Below, piece by piece: positions 47,270 through 56,459 of a stretch of 56,459 nucleotides of DNA. The position numbers and the translations under genes were made by a program. Under the pieces are notes generated by a model. That model did not search any database, was not told the DNA's origin, and saw only the letters and a list, made by a program, of their open reading frames with translations. This DNA is from an uncultured Verrucomicrobiota bacterium (GTDB taxonomy: Bacteria > Verrucomicrobiota > Verrucomicrobiia > Limisphaerales > UBA9464): assembly GCA_903910585.1 (NCBI GenBank), contig CAIWAH010000285.1, forward strand, positions 1 through 56,459. The letters are read 5' to 3'. How positions within the stretch are numbered: position 1 is the first letter of the stretch; the number at the start of each line of letters is the position of its first letter.

Positions 47270-49429
47270 CTATGGTGACCCGTGGGGCCTTAGGCGCAGG
47301 TATTCGCGTTCCTGCGTCACTGGGATGGTCAGTTGCAACGTGGCGCCGTCGTTACCGGGGTTGCCGGAGACCGTTTCCCACGTGGCACCTCCCAGCTCGG
47401 TCTGGCGTTCCGCGACGTAGTTGGTGCCGGCTGCGGACCAGGTCAGCAGCAGTTGTCCCGAGGGCAGCGGTTCGATGAAAAGGCGGGGTGGCTGGGCGTT
47501 GAGCGGCAGCGTCACAGAGTTGTTTCCTAAGTTGTTGTCCGTGATGCGGTTGGTGACGCTGGCTTGAAGCGAGATCAACCCCGGCGCACCGACCAGCGTC
47601 CGCAGGCTCAGGATGATGGTCTCGCCCGGTTCCAGGACACCGGCCGTCAATTGCAACTCGTTGCCGGTGAGCGTGAACGGACGGTTTACAGTGGCGTCGA
47701 AATATGTGAGCCCGGCCGGGAGGACGAGTTTCCCGATGGTGTTGGTGCTGGGCACCGGGCCAAGGTTGGTCAGCCGCCACACGCAGGTGAGCGGTCCGTA
47801 AGCCACCGGCGGGTTTTCGTTCACCGTCAGCGTGGTTCGCAGGTCAGCGTTGGTGCCCAGGTAGAAATCCGAGGCGGAGGTGGTGGAACCATCCGCGGAA
47901 GTGACCGTGATCCGCCCGGTGACCGCGCCTGCTGGCACCAAGGCGACCAGGTCGGTGCCGTTGGGCACGCTGAAGACGGCCTTCACGCCGCCAAACGTCA
48001 CGTTGGTCACCGAGGCAAGACGGGCGCCGGTAACGGTAACCTGAGTGCCAATGGCACCGAAATTGGGCGAGAAGCCCGTGATGGTTGGCTCATTGCCGGT
48101 TACCCGGAAGGTCGTGCTGCTTTCGGCAGAACCCCCGGGGCCGGACACCGCGAGCGTCCCGGTCTTCAATCCCGGCGGAACGGTGAAGGTGATCTGCGTG
48201 TTGCTGTCCACGGTGAAGTTGGGGACGGAGTTGGTTCCCAATGCCAGCGCGGTGGTTTCGGTGAGGTTGCGACCGGTGATCCGCACTACCGTTCCGGGCG
48301 GTCCTTGCACGGGGTTGAAGCTAAGGATGGCCGGCGCGAGGTAAAACGTCGCACTGGAACTGTTCGTGCCGTTGGCGGTCACCACGGAAATGGGGCCGGA
48401 AGCCGCCCCGGAGGGCACGCGCGCGGTGATCTGGGTGGCGGAGAGGTTGGTGAAAAGCAGGGTGCTGACGCCACCGAACCGGACCGAGGTGGTCCCGGTG
48501 AGTGCGGAGCCATTGATGGTCACGACCGTTCCCACGTCGCCGTTGGCGGGAGTGAAGCCGGTGATGAGCGGCAGCACCTGAAACGCCGTGGTGGTGATGA
48601 AGGCGCCCCCGGGCGCCGTGATGCCGATGGCGCCGTTCACCGCGTTGGCCGGGACAACCGCCTGGATATTCGTGGCGGATTTCACCGTGAACGACGCGGC
48701 GTCCAACGCCCCAATCCGGACGCTCGACACACCGGTGAAGTTGTTGCCGTAAATGTTGATGGTATCGCCGGAAGCCGCCCGGGCCGTGTAGGCGGTGATG
48801 ACCGGCTGGAAATAGAGCAGCTGGGCCGAGACCACACTGCCGGCAAAGTTGGTGATCGTGATCGGACCGGTCCCGGCTCCGGCGGGGACGATGAACTGGA
48901 TGTTCGCCGGCGAGGTCACGGCCCCTTGGGTCGCGCGGACGCCGTTCACGAACACGGCCAGACCGTAATCGGGGTCCGCGGGCCGGTTGGGATCGTCAAA
49001 GTTCGCCCCGCGGATGTAAATGCGGTCGCCGGTCAGCGCCTTGGCCGGGATGACCGGTTCGCCATCCGGTCCGAATTCCCGGTAGAAATCCGTGATGCGC
49101 GGGGCCACCTGAAAATTCGGAATCGTGAGCAGTTGCGTCGAATCCTGTCCGCCCGTGGTGTAAACGCTGATCGGTCCGGACAGGGCATCCCCGGGAACGA
49201 TGACCCGCAGCTGCGAGGCGCTCGCCGTCTGCACCGCCGCCTTGGTGTTCCCGAACAGCACGTCCGTCAGCCCAGAGAAGTTCTGTCCCGTGATGGTGAC
49301 GACGGTTCCGGGTGCGCCGCGGACCGGCGTGTAGCTGGTGATTCTTGGAAACGCCGCCTGGGCGGCCATCGCCGTCAGGACCAGCAGCGAGACGAAGCGA
49401 AACAGGCGGAAAAGGGCACTCATCAGCAT
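47270..49429 (-). CDS. secreted protein with six IPT/TIG repeats
   Basis: This 719-residue exported protein has a signal peptide (LFRFVSLLVLTAMAAQAAF) and six IPT/TIG-like beta domains of about 85 residues, each opening on a PxITxxxPxxGxxGTVVTITGxN-type strand. The second copy carries an insertion (GDRIYIRGANFDDPNRPADP). A DUF11-like region (ADLRTTLTVNENPP, TCVWRLTNLG) follows, and the C-terminal 60 residues (LLLTWSAAGTNYVAERQTEL) resemble the end of the protein at 26431-27198. It likely acts at the cell surface. ATG at 49429 is used; 49423 is equally possible. Confidence 0.83.
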   Translation of the reverse strand: MLMSALFRLFRFVSLLVLTAMAAQAAFPRITSYTPVRGAPGTVVTITGQNFSGLTDVLFGNTKAAVQTASASQLRVIVPGDALSGPISVYTTGGQDSTQLLTIPNFQVAPRITDFYREFGPDGEPVIPAKALTGDRIYIRGANFDDPNRPADPDYGLAVFVNGVRATQGAVTSPANIQFIVPAGAGTGPITITNFAGSVVSAQLLYFQPVITAYTARAASGDTINIYGNNFTGVSSVRIGALDAASFTVKSATNIQAVVPANAVNGAIGITAPGGAFITTTAFQVLPLITGFTPANGDVGTVVTINGSALTGTTSVRFGGVSTLLFTNLSATQITARVPSGAASGPISVVTANGTNSSSATFYLAPAILSFNPVQGPPGTVVRITGRNLTETTALALGTNSVPNFTVDSNTQITFTVPPGLKTGTLAVSGPGGSAESSTTFRVTGNEPTITGFSPNFGAIGTQVTVTGARLASVTNVTFGGVKAVFSVPNGTDLVALVPAGAVTGRITVTSADGSTTSASDFYLGTNADLRTTLTVNENPPVAYGPLTCVWRLTNLGPVPSTNTIGKLVLPAGLTYFDATVNRPFTLTGNELQLTAGVLEPGETIILSLRTLVGAPGLISLQASVTNRITDNNLGNNSVTLPLNAQPPRLFIEPLPSGQLLLTWSAAGTNYVAERQTELGGATWETVSGNPGNDGATLQLTIPVTQEREYLRLRPHGSP

Positions 49430-49552
49430 GGGCGGAGGAAGCAAACGATACCGTTCACAATTGTCAAAAGACATTCCGTCCGCGGCCGGCGGATGGATGC
49501 ATCGGCTTGGCCGCAAGTTGTCCCGGGACGTGTTGGCCGCCGCTGTCGGAGC

Positions 49553-50185
49553 TTACTTCGGATAGCCCAGGGCCGCCTGCAGGAACTCGCGGATTACGCC
49601 GATTTCCGCGGCGCCGGCCACGGTGTGGGCTTTGTCGAATTCACGCCAGGTCAGGTCGAGCCCGGCGTTCCGCAGCACCGGCACCTGTTCCTCCCGGACC
49701 TGGATCATGGGGATGAGCGGGTCCTGGCGGCCGTGGGTGAACAGGGCCCGTTGCTCCCGCGCGGCGGACGGCAACTCCCGCACCAGCGTTTCCGGTTCCC
49801 AGACGTAGCCGCTGATGCCGACCAGCGCCGCCAGCCGGTGCGGATAACGGAAACCCGCGTCGAACGTCATGAGGCAGCCCTGCGAGAAGCCCAGCAGGGC
49901 AGTCCGTTCGCTGGGGTAACCGGCGGCGCGCTGGGCGTCCAGCAGGCCGGTCAGCAGCGCGCGGCTGCGGCGGATGCCGGGGCCGGAATCGCCGTGGAGA
50001 TCATACCAGGAAAAGCCGCCGTAGTAGGCGTCGGGGGCGTTGACGAACAGGTAGTTCAGCGCCGGCAGCTCCAGTTCGTCGGGCAACCAGCGCCAGCCGT
50101 CCATGGAATCGCCGAGGCCGTGGAGGACGATGAGTAGGTCTCGGGAAGCCGGGGTGGCGGCGGGAAGGAGATCCGTGGTCAGCAT
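49553..50185 (-). CDS. carboxylesterase/phospholipase-like alpha/beta hydrolase
   Basis: This 210-residue cytoplasmic serine hydrolase of the phospholipase/carboxylesterase family (PF02230-like) has LHGLGDSMDGWRWL, the nucleophile in LLGFSQGCLMTF, the Asp in THGRQDPLIP, and a His near EFDKAHTVAG. No signal peptide is seen. The start at 50185 gives MLTTDLLPAA; a longer reading is unsupported. The substrate is unknown. Confidence 0.85.
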   Translation of the reverse strand: MLTTDLLPAATPASRDLLIVLHGLGDSMDGWRWLPDELELPALNYLFVNAPDAYYGGFSWYDLHGDSGPGIRRSRALLTGLLDAQRAAGYPSERTALLGFSQGCLMTFDAGFRYPHRLAALVGISGYVWEPETLVRELPSAAREQRALFTHGRQDPLIPMIQVREEQVPVLRNAGLDLTWREFDKAHTVAGAAEIGVIREFLQAALGYPK

Positions 50186-50345
50186 GGGAAAAGGCTCACG
50201 CAAAGGGCGCGGAAGGTGAGAAAGTCTTAGCAGTGCGCCAAGAGCGCGGCCTCGCCAGGGTGGAGGGAGAGCCCCAATGAGGACGGACCGGTGGCACGGA
50301 GAGGTTAAAATACACCCGTCACTGTCAGCGCTTGGCGAAGACGAT

Positions 50346-50936
50346 TCAGTCTTCAGTCAAACAAAACTCCGGCGTGAACTTTGTCCCAATCCTCCGGCCC
50401 AGTAGGAACATGTCGCCGTCGTGGAAGCCCCAGGCAAAAACCCGATCCTTCTTGTCAGCCAAGTTTCCGATGGCCGCGCCCAAGACCAATCCGGAATAGC
50501 CAAGAGGAAGAAGGTAATCCGCATGACTCGACACATCTTCCCAGCGGGCAGCCGTATAGACGCGGTTGAATCCTCGAAGACTGCCTATCAGATGGGGTTT
50601 CCCAAACTTGGAGCACTCGTAAGTCCAATTCACATCCTCGGCGGTAGCCTCAGCTTTCGTCGAGCCACCAATCCCCAGGTTGAATCCCTTGGGGCCGCTC
50701 ATGTTCAGCGTATCGAGGCCAAGATAGATGCCGGCCGCCTTGGGCATCTTTGAGAGTTCTTGGTCCAACCATTTCTGCGCGGCAGCAATATCCGTCACCA
50801 ACTTGGGCTCAGGCAATTGATCCCAGACGCCACTTTTATTGCTCTTGCGACAAAGCTTTAGGAATGCCTCCCACTTCTTTTCTGGAGTCTTGCTGGTCTT
50901 TAGTAGTGCGAGGGTGTCGTCTATGTAGTCGCCCAT
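50346..50936 (-). CDS. hypothetical protein
   Basis: I do not recognise this 196-residue soluble protein. It is polar with a Lys/Glu-rich start (DDTLALLKTSKTPEKKWEAF) and a Gly-rich middle (GFNLGIGGSTKAEATAEDVNW), and it contains no signal or transmembrane segment. Two stretches are clearly hydrophobic (ADYLLPLGYSGLVLGAAIG, RVFAWGFHDGDMFLLG). The DNA has a noticeably higher A/T share than the flanking genes, which could mark recent transfer. ATG at 50936 starts MGDYIDD; the longer frame adds 21 residues without support. A toxin-immunity or defence accessory role is possible but without evidence. Confidence 0.6.
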   Translation of the reverse strand: MGDYIDDTLALLKTSKTPEKKWEAFLKLCRKSNKSGVWDQLPEPKLVTDIAAAQKWLDQELSKMPKAAGIYLGLDTLNMSGPKGFNLGIGGSTKAEATAEDVNWTYECSKFGKPHLIGSLRGFNRVYTAARWEDVSSHADYLLPLGYSGLVLGAAIGNLADKKDRVFAWGFHDGDMFLLGRRIGTKFTPEFCLTED

Positions 50937-51067
50937 AGTTTTACGTATGGCAGTGGTTGGAAAACTGGTCCAAAAACTCAGCTGGTCGCAGCTGACCAAT
51001 TAATTCGGAGGTCAGTTTCAATGTCCGCTGGGACTCCCAACAAGCGGAAAAGGAGTGCGCCCTAGCC

Positions 51068-53131
51068 TCATGGCTTCAGATACCCCTTCAGCCAGTCGAA
51101 GATCGTCGTGTGCCATAGCTCGCTGTTGGCGGGCTTCAGCACCCAGTGGCCCTCGTCGGGGAAGTAGAGCAGCTTCGACGGCACGCCCTGGCGTTGCAGC
51201 GCGGTGAACAGGGCGAGGCCCTGGCCCAGCGGCACGCGGTAGTCGAGTTCGTTGTGGATGATGAGATTCGGCGTGCGGAATTTGGCCGCGAACTGGTCCG
51301 GCGAATGTTTCGCGAAGTCGGCCTTCTCCCACGGGATGCCGTGTTCCCACTCGTCGAACCACAGTTCGTCGGTCGTGCCATACATCGAGTGGAACTCGAA
51401 CACGCCGCAGTGCGTGACCAACGTCTTGAACTTGTCCGTGTGCCCTTGGAACCAGTTCATCACGTAGCCGCCGTAGCTCGCGCCGGCCGAGGCCATGCGG
51501 GTGGTGTCGATCCACGGCTGCTGTTCCAAGTGGGCGAGGCACGCCATCAGGTCGGTCATCACCTTGCCGCCCCAGTCGTGGGAAATCTCGTCGGTGAACT
51601 TCTGGCCGAAGCCCGTCGAGCCGCGCGGATTCGGCATCGCCAGCACGTAGCTCTGCGCGGCCCAGAGCTGGGCGTTCCAGCGGAACGACCACGAATCCAT
51701 GAAGGCGCCCTGCGGTCCGCCGTGGACCCAGAAGACCAGCGGCCACTTCTTCGCCGCGTCGAACCCGGGCGGCCGTAGGATCCACATCTGCACCGGCGTG
51801 CCGTTGGCGCCCTTGACGGTGACGGACTCGGGTTCGTTCAGGGCCAGTTCGCCCAGCCGGCCGGCATTGAGCCGGGTGAGCGCGACCGGGGTTCCGCCCG
51901 CCAGCGGAGCCCGCTCGATTTCCGGTGGAGAACTGAGCCGGCTGCGGCTGAAGATGACCTGTCCGTCGGGGGTGACGCTGGCCTCGCCGCACGCGCCACC
52001 GGTGACCAGCGGTTTCACGTCGTTGCCAGCAAGGGTCACGGTCCAGAGCGGTTTGGTGCCCTTGTCTTCGGCTTCGAGGACGAGCGTGCGGCTGTCCGGC
52101 GCCCACGCAATGCCCTCGACCGAGGTGTCGAAGTTCGGCGTGAGGCTGCGGGTCGTTCCGGTCGCGCGGTCGAGCAGCATCAGTTGCCAGCGATCCGCTT
52201 CGAAGCCGGCCCGGCTCTGGGCGCGGTAGGCGATCCATTTGCCGTCGGGCGAAACCCGCGGGGCGCCGTCCGCCGCCGGATTCGTGGTCAGAACCTTGCG
52301 GGCGCCCGTGGCGACGTTGACGGAGGCGAGGTTGTGGTCGGTCTTCCACGCCTCCTCCCGCACGGGCAGCGGCGACGGAACGTGGATGATCTCCTGCGAA
52401 TCTGGCGTCCACACCCAGTCGTCTCCCGCCGAAAACGTGGAGGACCACGGCACGGCGTCGCCGGCACCCGGCGTGAGATTGCGCGGATCGCCGGCAGCCA
52501 CGCCGTTGGTCACGCCGACGACGAACAGGTGCTGGCGGCGACCATCGTGCAGCTCGCTCCATTTGCGGACGGGCAACTGGGTGAAGACCTGGGCCTTCAC
52601 CTTGGTCTTGTCCGGAGCGTCGAGCCGTTCCTTGTTTGCCTGGTCGGCCTCGGCGAAGGGCTTCTCCGAGAACTCCGGATACACCGACGACACGAAGGCG
52701 ATCCGCTGGCCGTCCGGCGAGAACACGCCGCCGGTCGCACCGGTGCTGAGCGTGGTGAGCTGATGGGGTTCGCCGCCGTCCACCGGCAGCAGCCAGACCT
52801 GGAAATCGCCGCTGCGGTTGGAATCGAAGGCGATCCACTTGCCGTCCGGCGACCAGCGCGGGTGCCGGTCGTGTTTCGGCGCGGACGTGAGCCGGCGAGG
52901 TTCGCCACCGGCGGCGGGGATCAGCCAGACGTCGGACGCGGTTTTGTTCTCCGCGACATCCGCGTCGGTCACCACAAAGGCGATCCAGCGACCATCGGGC
53001 GACGGCTGCGGATCGGACACGCGGTGAAATGCGGCGAGGTCCGCGAAGGTCATCGGCCGGCGTTCGGCGGCGACGGCGGTGATCGCGGCGAGCAGGAGTG
53101 AACCGGAAGCATGGCGAGCCAGCGAAGTCAT
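51068..53131 (-). CDS. S9-family serine peptidase (prolyl-oligopeptidase type), exported
   Basis: This 687-residue protein has a signal sequence (SGSLLLAAITAVAA) and a beta-propeller of WD40/TolB-like blades (PSPDGRWIAFVV, WSPDGKWIAFDSN, FSPDGQRIAFVSS, VSPDGKWIAYRAQ), then an alpha/beta hydrolase catalytic domain. The nucleophile is in SAGASYGGYVMN and the His in DEGHWVL. It should cut peptides after Pro or acylated residues in the periplasm; the exact specificity is unknown. ATG at 53131 opens the signal. Confidence 0.9.
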   Translation of the reverse strand: MTSLARHASGSLLLAAITAVAAERRPMTFADLAAFHRVSDPQPSPDGRWIAFVVTDADVAENKTASDVWLIPAAGGEPRRLTSAPKHDRHPRWSPDGKWIAFDSNRSGDFQVWLLPVDGGEPHQLTTLSTGATGGVFSPDGQRIAFVSSVYPEFSEKPFAEADQANKERLDAPDKTKVKAQVFTQLPVRKWSELHDGRRQHLFVVGVTNGVAAGDPRNLTPGAGDAVPWSSTFSAGDDWVWTPDSQEIIHVPSPLPVREEAWKTDHNLASVNVATGARKVLTTNPAADGAPRVSPDGKWIAYRAQSRAGFEADRWQLMLLDRATGTTRSLTPNFDTSVEGIAWAPDSRTLVLEAEDKGTKPLWTVTLAGNDVKPLVTGGACGEASVTPDGQVIFSRSRLSSPPEIERAPLAGGTPVALTRLNAGRLGELALNEPESVTVKGANGTPVQMWILRPPGFDAAKKWPLVFWVHGGPQGAFMDSWSFRWNAQLWAAQSYVLAMPNPRGSTGFGQKFTDEISHDWGGKVMTDLMACLAHLEQQPWIDTTRMASAGASYGGYVMNWFQGHTDKFKTLVTHCGVFEFHSMYGTTDELWFDEWEHGIPWEKADFAKHSPDQFAAKFRTPNLIIHNELDYRVPLGQGLALFTALQRQGVPSKLLYFPDEGHWVLKPANSELWHTTIFDWLKGYLKP

Positions 53132-53221
53132 GGCGGGGATTGAGCCCGAACCCCGGGCCTCCGCCAAGCCGGCGTTCATCCGGGTCTGCCATTGGCAGGG
53201 GCGGGCCGGACCGGCCGACGA

Positions 53222-54814
53222 TCACCAGTCCGTGGGGCGGTAGTCCTTCAGGAACTTTCCCCAGACGTGTTCGCCCGAGTTAAACCCGGCGATGATCGGG
53301 TCCACAATCCGGGCCGCGCCGTCCACGATGTCGAGCGGCGGGTGAAAACGATGCTCCGCCTGCTTGCGGGTCGCGATCTGCACCGGGTCCTCATCCGTCA
53401 CCCAGCCCGTGTCCACGGCGTTCATGTGGATTCCGCCGGCGAAGTAGTCTGCGGCGGAGGTGCGCGTCATCATGTTCAGCGCGGCCTTGGCCATGTTGGT
53501 GTGCGGGTGCCGGGTCGTTTTGAATTTCCGGTAGAACTGCCCCTCCATCGCGGAGACGTTGACGATGTGTTTGTCGCGTTCCGGCGTGCGGGTCATCAGG
53601 GACTTCAGCCGGGCATTCAGCAGGAACGGCGCGACGGCGTTGACGAGCTGGACCTCGAGCAGTTCCACCGCCGGCACCTCGTCCATCAGCATGCGCCAGG
53701 AATTCCGCTCGCGCAGGTCCACCTGCTGCAGGTCCTGGTCGAGCCGCCCTTCCGGAAACAGGTCGCGCTGGGCGGTCAGTTCCTCCGGCAGCAACGGCAC
53801 CTGCGACAGCGCCGCGGCCTGGGTAAGGCCGGCCGTGCCGTTGCCTCCAAGCGCGGCTGCCGCTGACGTCGGAAGCGGACGGTCGTCGGCCGCGCCTTCC
53901 GGCAGGAGCTGGTAGCCCCGCAGGCCCTCGTAGGCGCCCAGCAGCCGGCGGACCTCCGGGCGAAGCGAATCGGCCGAGGCGGATTCCTGATCCATCATGT
54001 GCCGGTAGAAATCCGGCGGCCGGCGCACGGTCTGGCAGGCGTTGTTGATGATGAAGTCGAGCCGGTCCCGCGTCGTGAGCAGATGCCGGCAAAAGGCTTC
54101 CACGCTTGGCGTGTGACGCAGGTCGAGGCCGAAGATTTCCAGCCGGTGTGCCCACTCGGCGAAGTCGGGTTCCGCCGCGTAACGCTGGGCTGAGTCACGG
54201 GGAAACCGCGTGGTGACGATGAGGTGGGCGCCGGCCCGCAGCAGCTTGATCCCCGCCTGATAGCCGATTTTCACCCGGCCGCCGGTGAGCAGTGCCACGC
54301 GGCCCCGGAGATCGGCCGTCTCCGTGCGCTTGTGGAAATTGAACTCGGCGCACTTCGGGCAGAGCTGGTCGTAGAAGTGATGAAGCTGGTTGAAGTCCTG
54401 TTTGCAGATGTAGCAGTTGCGCGGCTCGATGACGTCGCGGAAATCCGCCTCGCCCGTAACCTCGATGGGTTCGTGGTCGGGCGGTGGCGGCAGATTGGGC
54501 GTGGTGAAGACCGTCTGCCGCCGCAATTTGCGGATGCCGGTTTCCGCGAGCACCGAGTCGTCCTGCTGCTGGCGAGATGCCTTGCGCTGCTTCTGGACGG
54601 CCTTCACCAGCCGCCGGCGTTCCCGGACGTCGGGCGCGTAAATGTTGCCGGCGGCCTGGAGGAGGCGGACGCGATCGGGCAACTCCATTTGGGCAAGCAG
54701 GGCGCGGTTGGCCGCGACGGTTTCGAGCAACTCCGTGGCGGCACGGAGCTTTTCGATCAGGGCGGGATCGGCGGGGACAGGATTATCAGGCGACGACATC
54801 GGCCGGCGTTTCAT
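53222..54814 (-). CDS. large SDR with internal zinc-ribbon and altered catalytic residues
   Basis: This 530-residue protein has a helical N-terminus, a Cys-rich segment [20 protein letters not shown] and then KCAEF (a CxxC...CPKC zinc ribbon), and a Rossmann domain with [12 protein letters not shown] in place of the usual TGxxxGIG. NNAC replaces NNAG. Near the active site a Ser-Ala strand and [10 protein letters not shown] keep the catalytic Lys, but the residue four before Lys is Thr, not Tyr. These changes suggest a non-classical SDR or a changed reaction. ATG at 54814 or 54799 are both possible; the first is listed. Confidence 0.75.
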   Translation of the reverse strand: MKRRPMSSPDNPVPADPALIEKLRAATELLETVAANRALLAQMELPDRVRLLQAAGNIYAPDVRERRRLVKAVQKQRKASRQQQDDSVLAETGIRKLRRQTVFTTPNLPPPPDHEPIEVTGEADFRDVIEPRNCYICKQDFNQLHHFYDQLCPKCAEFNFHKRTETADLRGRVALLTGGRVKIGYQAGIKLLRAGAHLIVTTRFPRDSAQRYAAEPDFAEWAHRLEIFGLDLRHTPSVEAFCRHLLTTRDRLDFIINNACQTVRRPPDFYRHMMDQESASADSLRPEVRRLLGAYEGLRGYQLLPEGAADDRPLPTSAAAALGGNGTAGLTQAAALSQVPLLPEELTAQRDLFPEGRLDQDLQQVDLRERNSWRMLMDEVPAVELLEVQLVNAVAPFLLNARLKSLMTRTPERDKHIVNVSAMEGQFYRKFKTTRHPHTNMAKAALNMMTRTSAADYFAGGIHMNAVDTGWVTDEDPVQIATRKQAEHRFHPPLDIVDGAARIVDPIIAGFNSGEHVWGKFLKDYRPTDW

Positions 54815-54887
54815 CGCAGCGGCCCGGCCCGGGGGCCAGCGCAAACACAGGGCGGCAGGAACTGGCAAACTGGCCTGCCGGCTTCCG

Positions 54888-56354
54888 TCACGCCAAGATA
54901 GCCCGAATCACCTCGCCCTCCACGTTGGTGAGACGCCGCTGCACGCCGTTGTGCTCGAAGGTGAGCCGTTCGTGGTCCAGCCCGAGCAGATGCAGGATCG
55001 TCGCGTTGAGGTCGTAGAGCGGGTGGATGTCGTGGATGGCCTTTTGCCCGAGTTCATCGGTGATGCCGTGGCTCACGCCGCGTTTCACACCCGCGCCGGT
55101 CAACCAGCAGGTGAAGCCATCGGGATTGTGGTCGCGGCCCTGCGCGCCCTTCTGGAAGAACGGCATGCGACCGAACTCCGTGCACCAGACCACGAGGGTG
55201 TCTTCCAGCAGCCCGCGCTGGCGGAGGTCCCGGATCAGCGCCGCCGCGGGCTGGTCGAGGATGGCGGCGTGCCGGTCGTATTGCTCCTTCAGCTTGTTGT
55301 GGCCGTCCCAATTCAACTCGCCGCCACTCGCATACGCGCCATTGAAGAGTTGCACGAAGCGCACGCCGCGCTCGATCAGCCGTCGCGCGAGGATGCAGTT
55401 CTTCGCGAAGCCGGCCTTGATCGGATTCGCCGTGTCGTCCGCGCCGTAGCTGCGCAGGATGTGCGCAGGCTCGGTGGAGAGATCGCTAATCTCCGGCACG
55501 CTCAACTGCATGCGCGCCGCCAGTTCGTAGCTGGCGATCCGGGCGGCGAGCTTGTTGTCGCCGGGATTCTGCTCCAAGTGGCGTGCGTTCATCCGCTGCA
55601 AGAGCGACCGTGCTGCGCGATCCGCTTCCGCCGAAACTCCGGGCGGCGCGAGATGACGAATCGGATCCTTCGCGCTGAAGGTCGTTCCCTGAAACGCGGC
55701 CGGCAGGAAGCCTGGGCCCCAGTTGTTCGAACCGTTCTGCGGCACGCCGCGCGGATCGAGAATCGAGACGAATGCCGGCAGGTCCTGATTCTCACTGCCG
55801 AGCGCGTAGCTGATCCACGATCCGAGACTCGGGAAGCCATCGAGCACGAATCCAGTCGAGAGAAAATTCTCCGCCGGCCCGTGCGTGTTGCTCTTGCTTG
55901 TGAGCGAGTGGATGAACGCGATGTCGTCCGTCAGCTCGGCGAGATGCGGGATCAGGTCGGACACCATCTTGCCCGTCTGACCGCGCGCGCGAAACGCATA
56001 TTGCGGCTTCGCGAGATTCCCGGCCGGACCTTGGAACGTCACCGACGGTCCGCCCGGCAGCGGTTTGTCGTCCCACTTAATAAGCTCCGGCTTGTAATCC
56101 CACGTCTCCAGTTGGCTCACCGCGCCCGCGCAAAAGATCACGATGACGTTCTTGCCCTTCGCCGGGAACTGCGGCGCGCGCGGCGCATACGGCCGAGCCG
56201 GATCAATCACCGGTCCGTTCGCCGCCAGCAAGCCGTCAACGCCGAGCAAGTTGGTCAGCGCGATGGACCCGAGCGCGGTCGCCGTGCCGTTGAGGAAGGC
56301 GCGACGATTCAGCAAATGCCGTCCGTGCGGAGTGAGATGTTCGGCCGGGATCAT
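54888..56354 (-). CDS. DUF1501 family protein, Tat-exported
   Basis: This 488-residue protein of the DUF1501 (sulfatase/phosphatase-like alkaline phosphatase fold) family is common in Verrucomicrobiota and Planctomycetes. An RR-like Tat signal ([17 protein letters not shown]) is followed by the family core: [53 protein letters not shown] and [10 protein letters not shown], carrying several Asp and His residues that could bind metal. The reaction is not established. ATG at 56354 overlaps the stop of the upstream gene as ATGA, indicating coupling. Confidence 0.88.
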   Translation of the reverse strand: MIPAEHLTPHGRHLLNRRAFLNGTATALGSIALTNLLGVDGLLAANGPVIDPARPYAPRAPQFPAKGKNVIVIFCAGAVSQLETWDYKPELIKWDDKPLPGGPSVTFQGPAGNLAKPQYAFRARGQTGKMVSDLIPHLAELTDDIAFIHSLTSKSNTHGPAENFLSTGFVLDGFPSLGSWISYALGSENQDLPAFVSILDPRGVPQNGSNNWGPGFLPAAFQGTTFSAKDPIRHLAPPGVSAEADRAARSLLQRMNARHLEQNPGDNKLAARIASYELAARMQLSVPEISDLSTEPAHILRSYGADDTANPIKAGFAKNCILARRLIERGVRFVQLFNGAYASGGELNWDGHNKLKEQYDRHAAILDQPAAALIRDLRQRGLLEDTLVVWCTEFGRMPFFQKGAQGRDHNPDGFTCWLTGAGVKRGVSHGITDELGQKAIHDIHPLYDLNATILHLLGLDHERLTFEHNGVQRRLTNVEGEVIRAILA

Positions 56355-56459
56355 TTTGGTTTCGCAGACGAAGCAGCGGGCGGCGTTTGTTTTTTCTTCG
56401 AGAGCGGCGCCCAATCGGAATTGTTCACCTCCGCCGGGCGCGGTTCCTTGTCCGGACCC
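56351..56459 (-). CDS. 3' end of gene coupled to DUF1501, probably DUF1549/DUF1553
   Basis: Only the last 35 codons are inside the window. They read as a polar tail ([19 protein letters not shown], then [10 protein letters not shown]) and end at a TGA overlapping the DUF1501 ATG. In Planctomycetes and Verrucomicrobiota DUF1501 is usually paired with a DUF1549/DUF1553 cytochrome-domain protein, so that identity is inferred from context and not from the tail. Confidence 0.5.
   Translation of the reverse strand, partial: GPDKEPRPAEVNNSDWAPLSKKKQTPPAASSAKPK

Noticed and set aside
47564..50137. Long plus-strand open frame over the IPT protein and esterase
   Set aside because: It spans two real leftward genes and their gap and shows no own motifs.

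Overview
The window reads as a high-GC chromosomal segment from a member of the Verrucomicrobiota, most likely the Pedosphaera/Limisphaera side of the phylum. This is an inference from gene content: a DUF1501 protein coupled to an upstream gene, a PEP-CTERM protein, an H-X9-DG prepilin, HAF-repeat and IPT-repeat surface proteins, and high-GC housekeeping genes. No 16S rRNA or phylogenetic marker tree is available here. I see no CRISPR array, insertion sequence, prophage or tRNA.

Layout. 1-9.4 kb: a sigma-54 response regulator, a threonine aldolase, the leftward rplU-rpmA-obg operon, and a solitary rpoC that ends in a strong terminator. 9.4-14.4 kb: a leftward operon hpf - amidohydrolase - SDR - bioF - bioA with 4-base overlaps or very short gaps. 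14.8-21.1 kb: rpsA with a terminator, an RsuA/RluB pseudouridine synthase coupled to a secreted lectin-like protein, a one-piece tmRNA gene with tag ANEELALAA, an esterase and a patatin-like lipoprotein. 21.2-24.3 kb: rpmH-rnpA-yidD-yidC-khpB. 24.5-28.2 kb: an accessory stretch with an AraC-HTH/HAF-repeat fusion, a secreted protein, and a type IV-like prepilin whose leader is made from a cluster of hairpin repeats. 28.3-31.2 kb: topoisomerase III.

31.2-40.2 kb is the most interesting region. A leftward, overlapping four-gene operon encodes a PilZ-like/SAM methyltransferase, a six-helix membrane hybrid kinase with two kinase cores, and two receiver-kinase proteins. The order and domains recall the phcB-phcS-phcR-phcQ quorum-sensing locus of Ralstonia, which makes and senses a 3-hydroxy fatty acid methyl ester. 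Upstream on the same strand lie a FadL-type long-chain fatty acid porin and a short-chain dehydrogenase, so the block may form a lipid-signal synthesis, uptake and sensing module.

40.4-56.5 kb: an SRPBCC protein with an apparent one-base frameshift after six codons, an aldo/keto reductase, an unrecognised exported protein, guaA, a TPR membrane protein, a PEP-CTERM protein, an IPT-repeat secreted protein, a serine esterase, an unknown protein, an S9 peptidase, an unusual zinc-ribbon SDR, a Tat-exported DUF1501 protein, and the 3' end of a coupled upstream gene. Long ORFs antisense to rpoC, rpsA, topB and the IPT gene are treated as codon-bias shadows.
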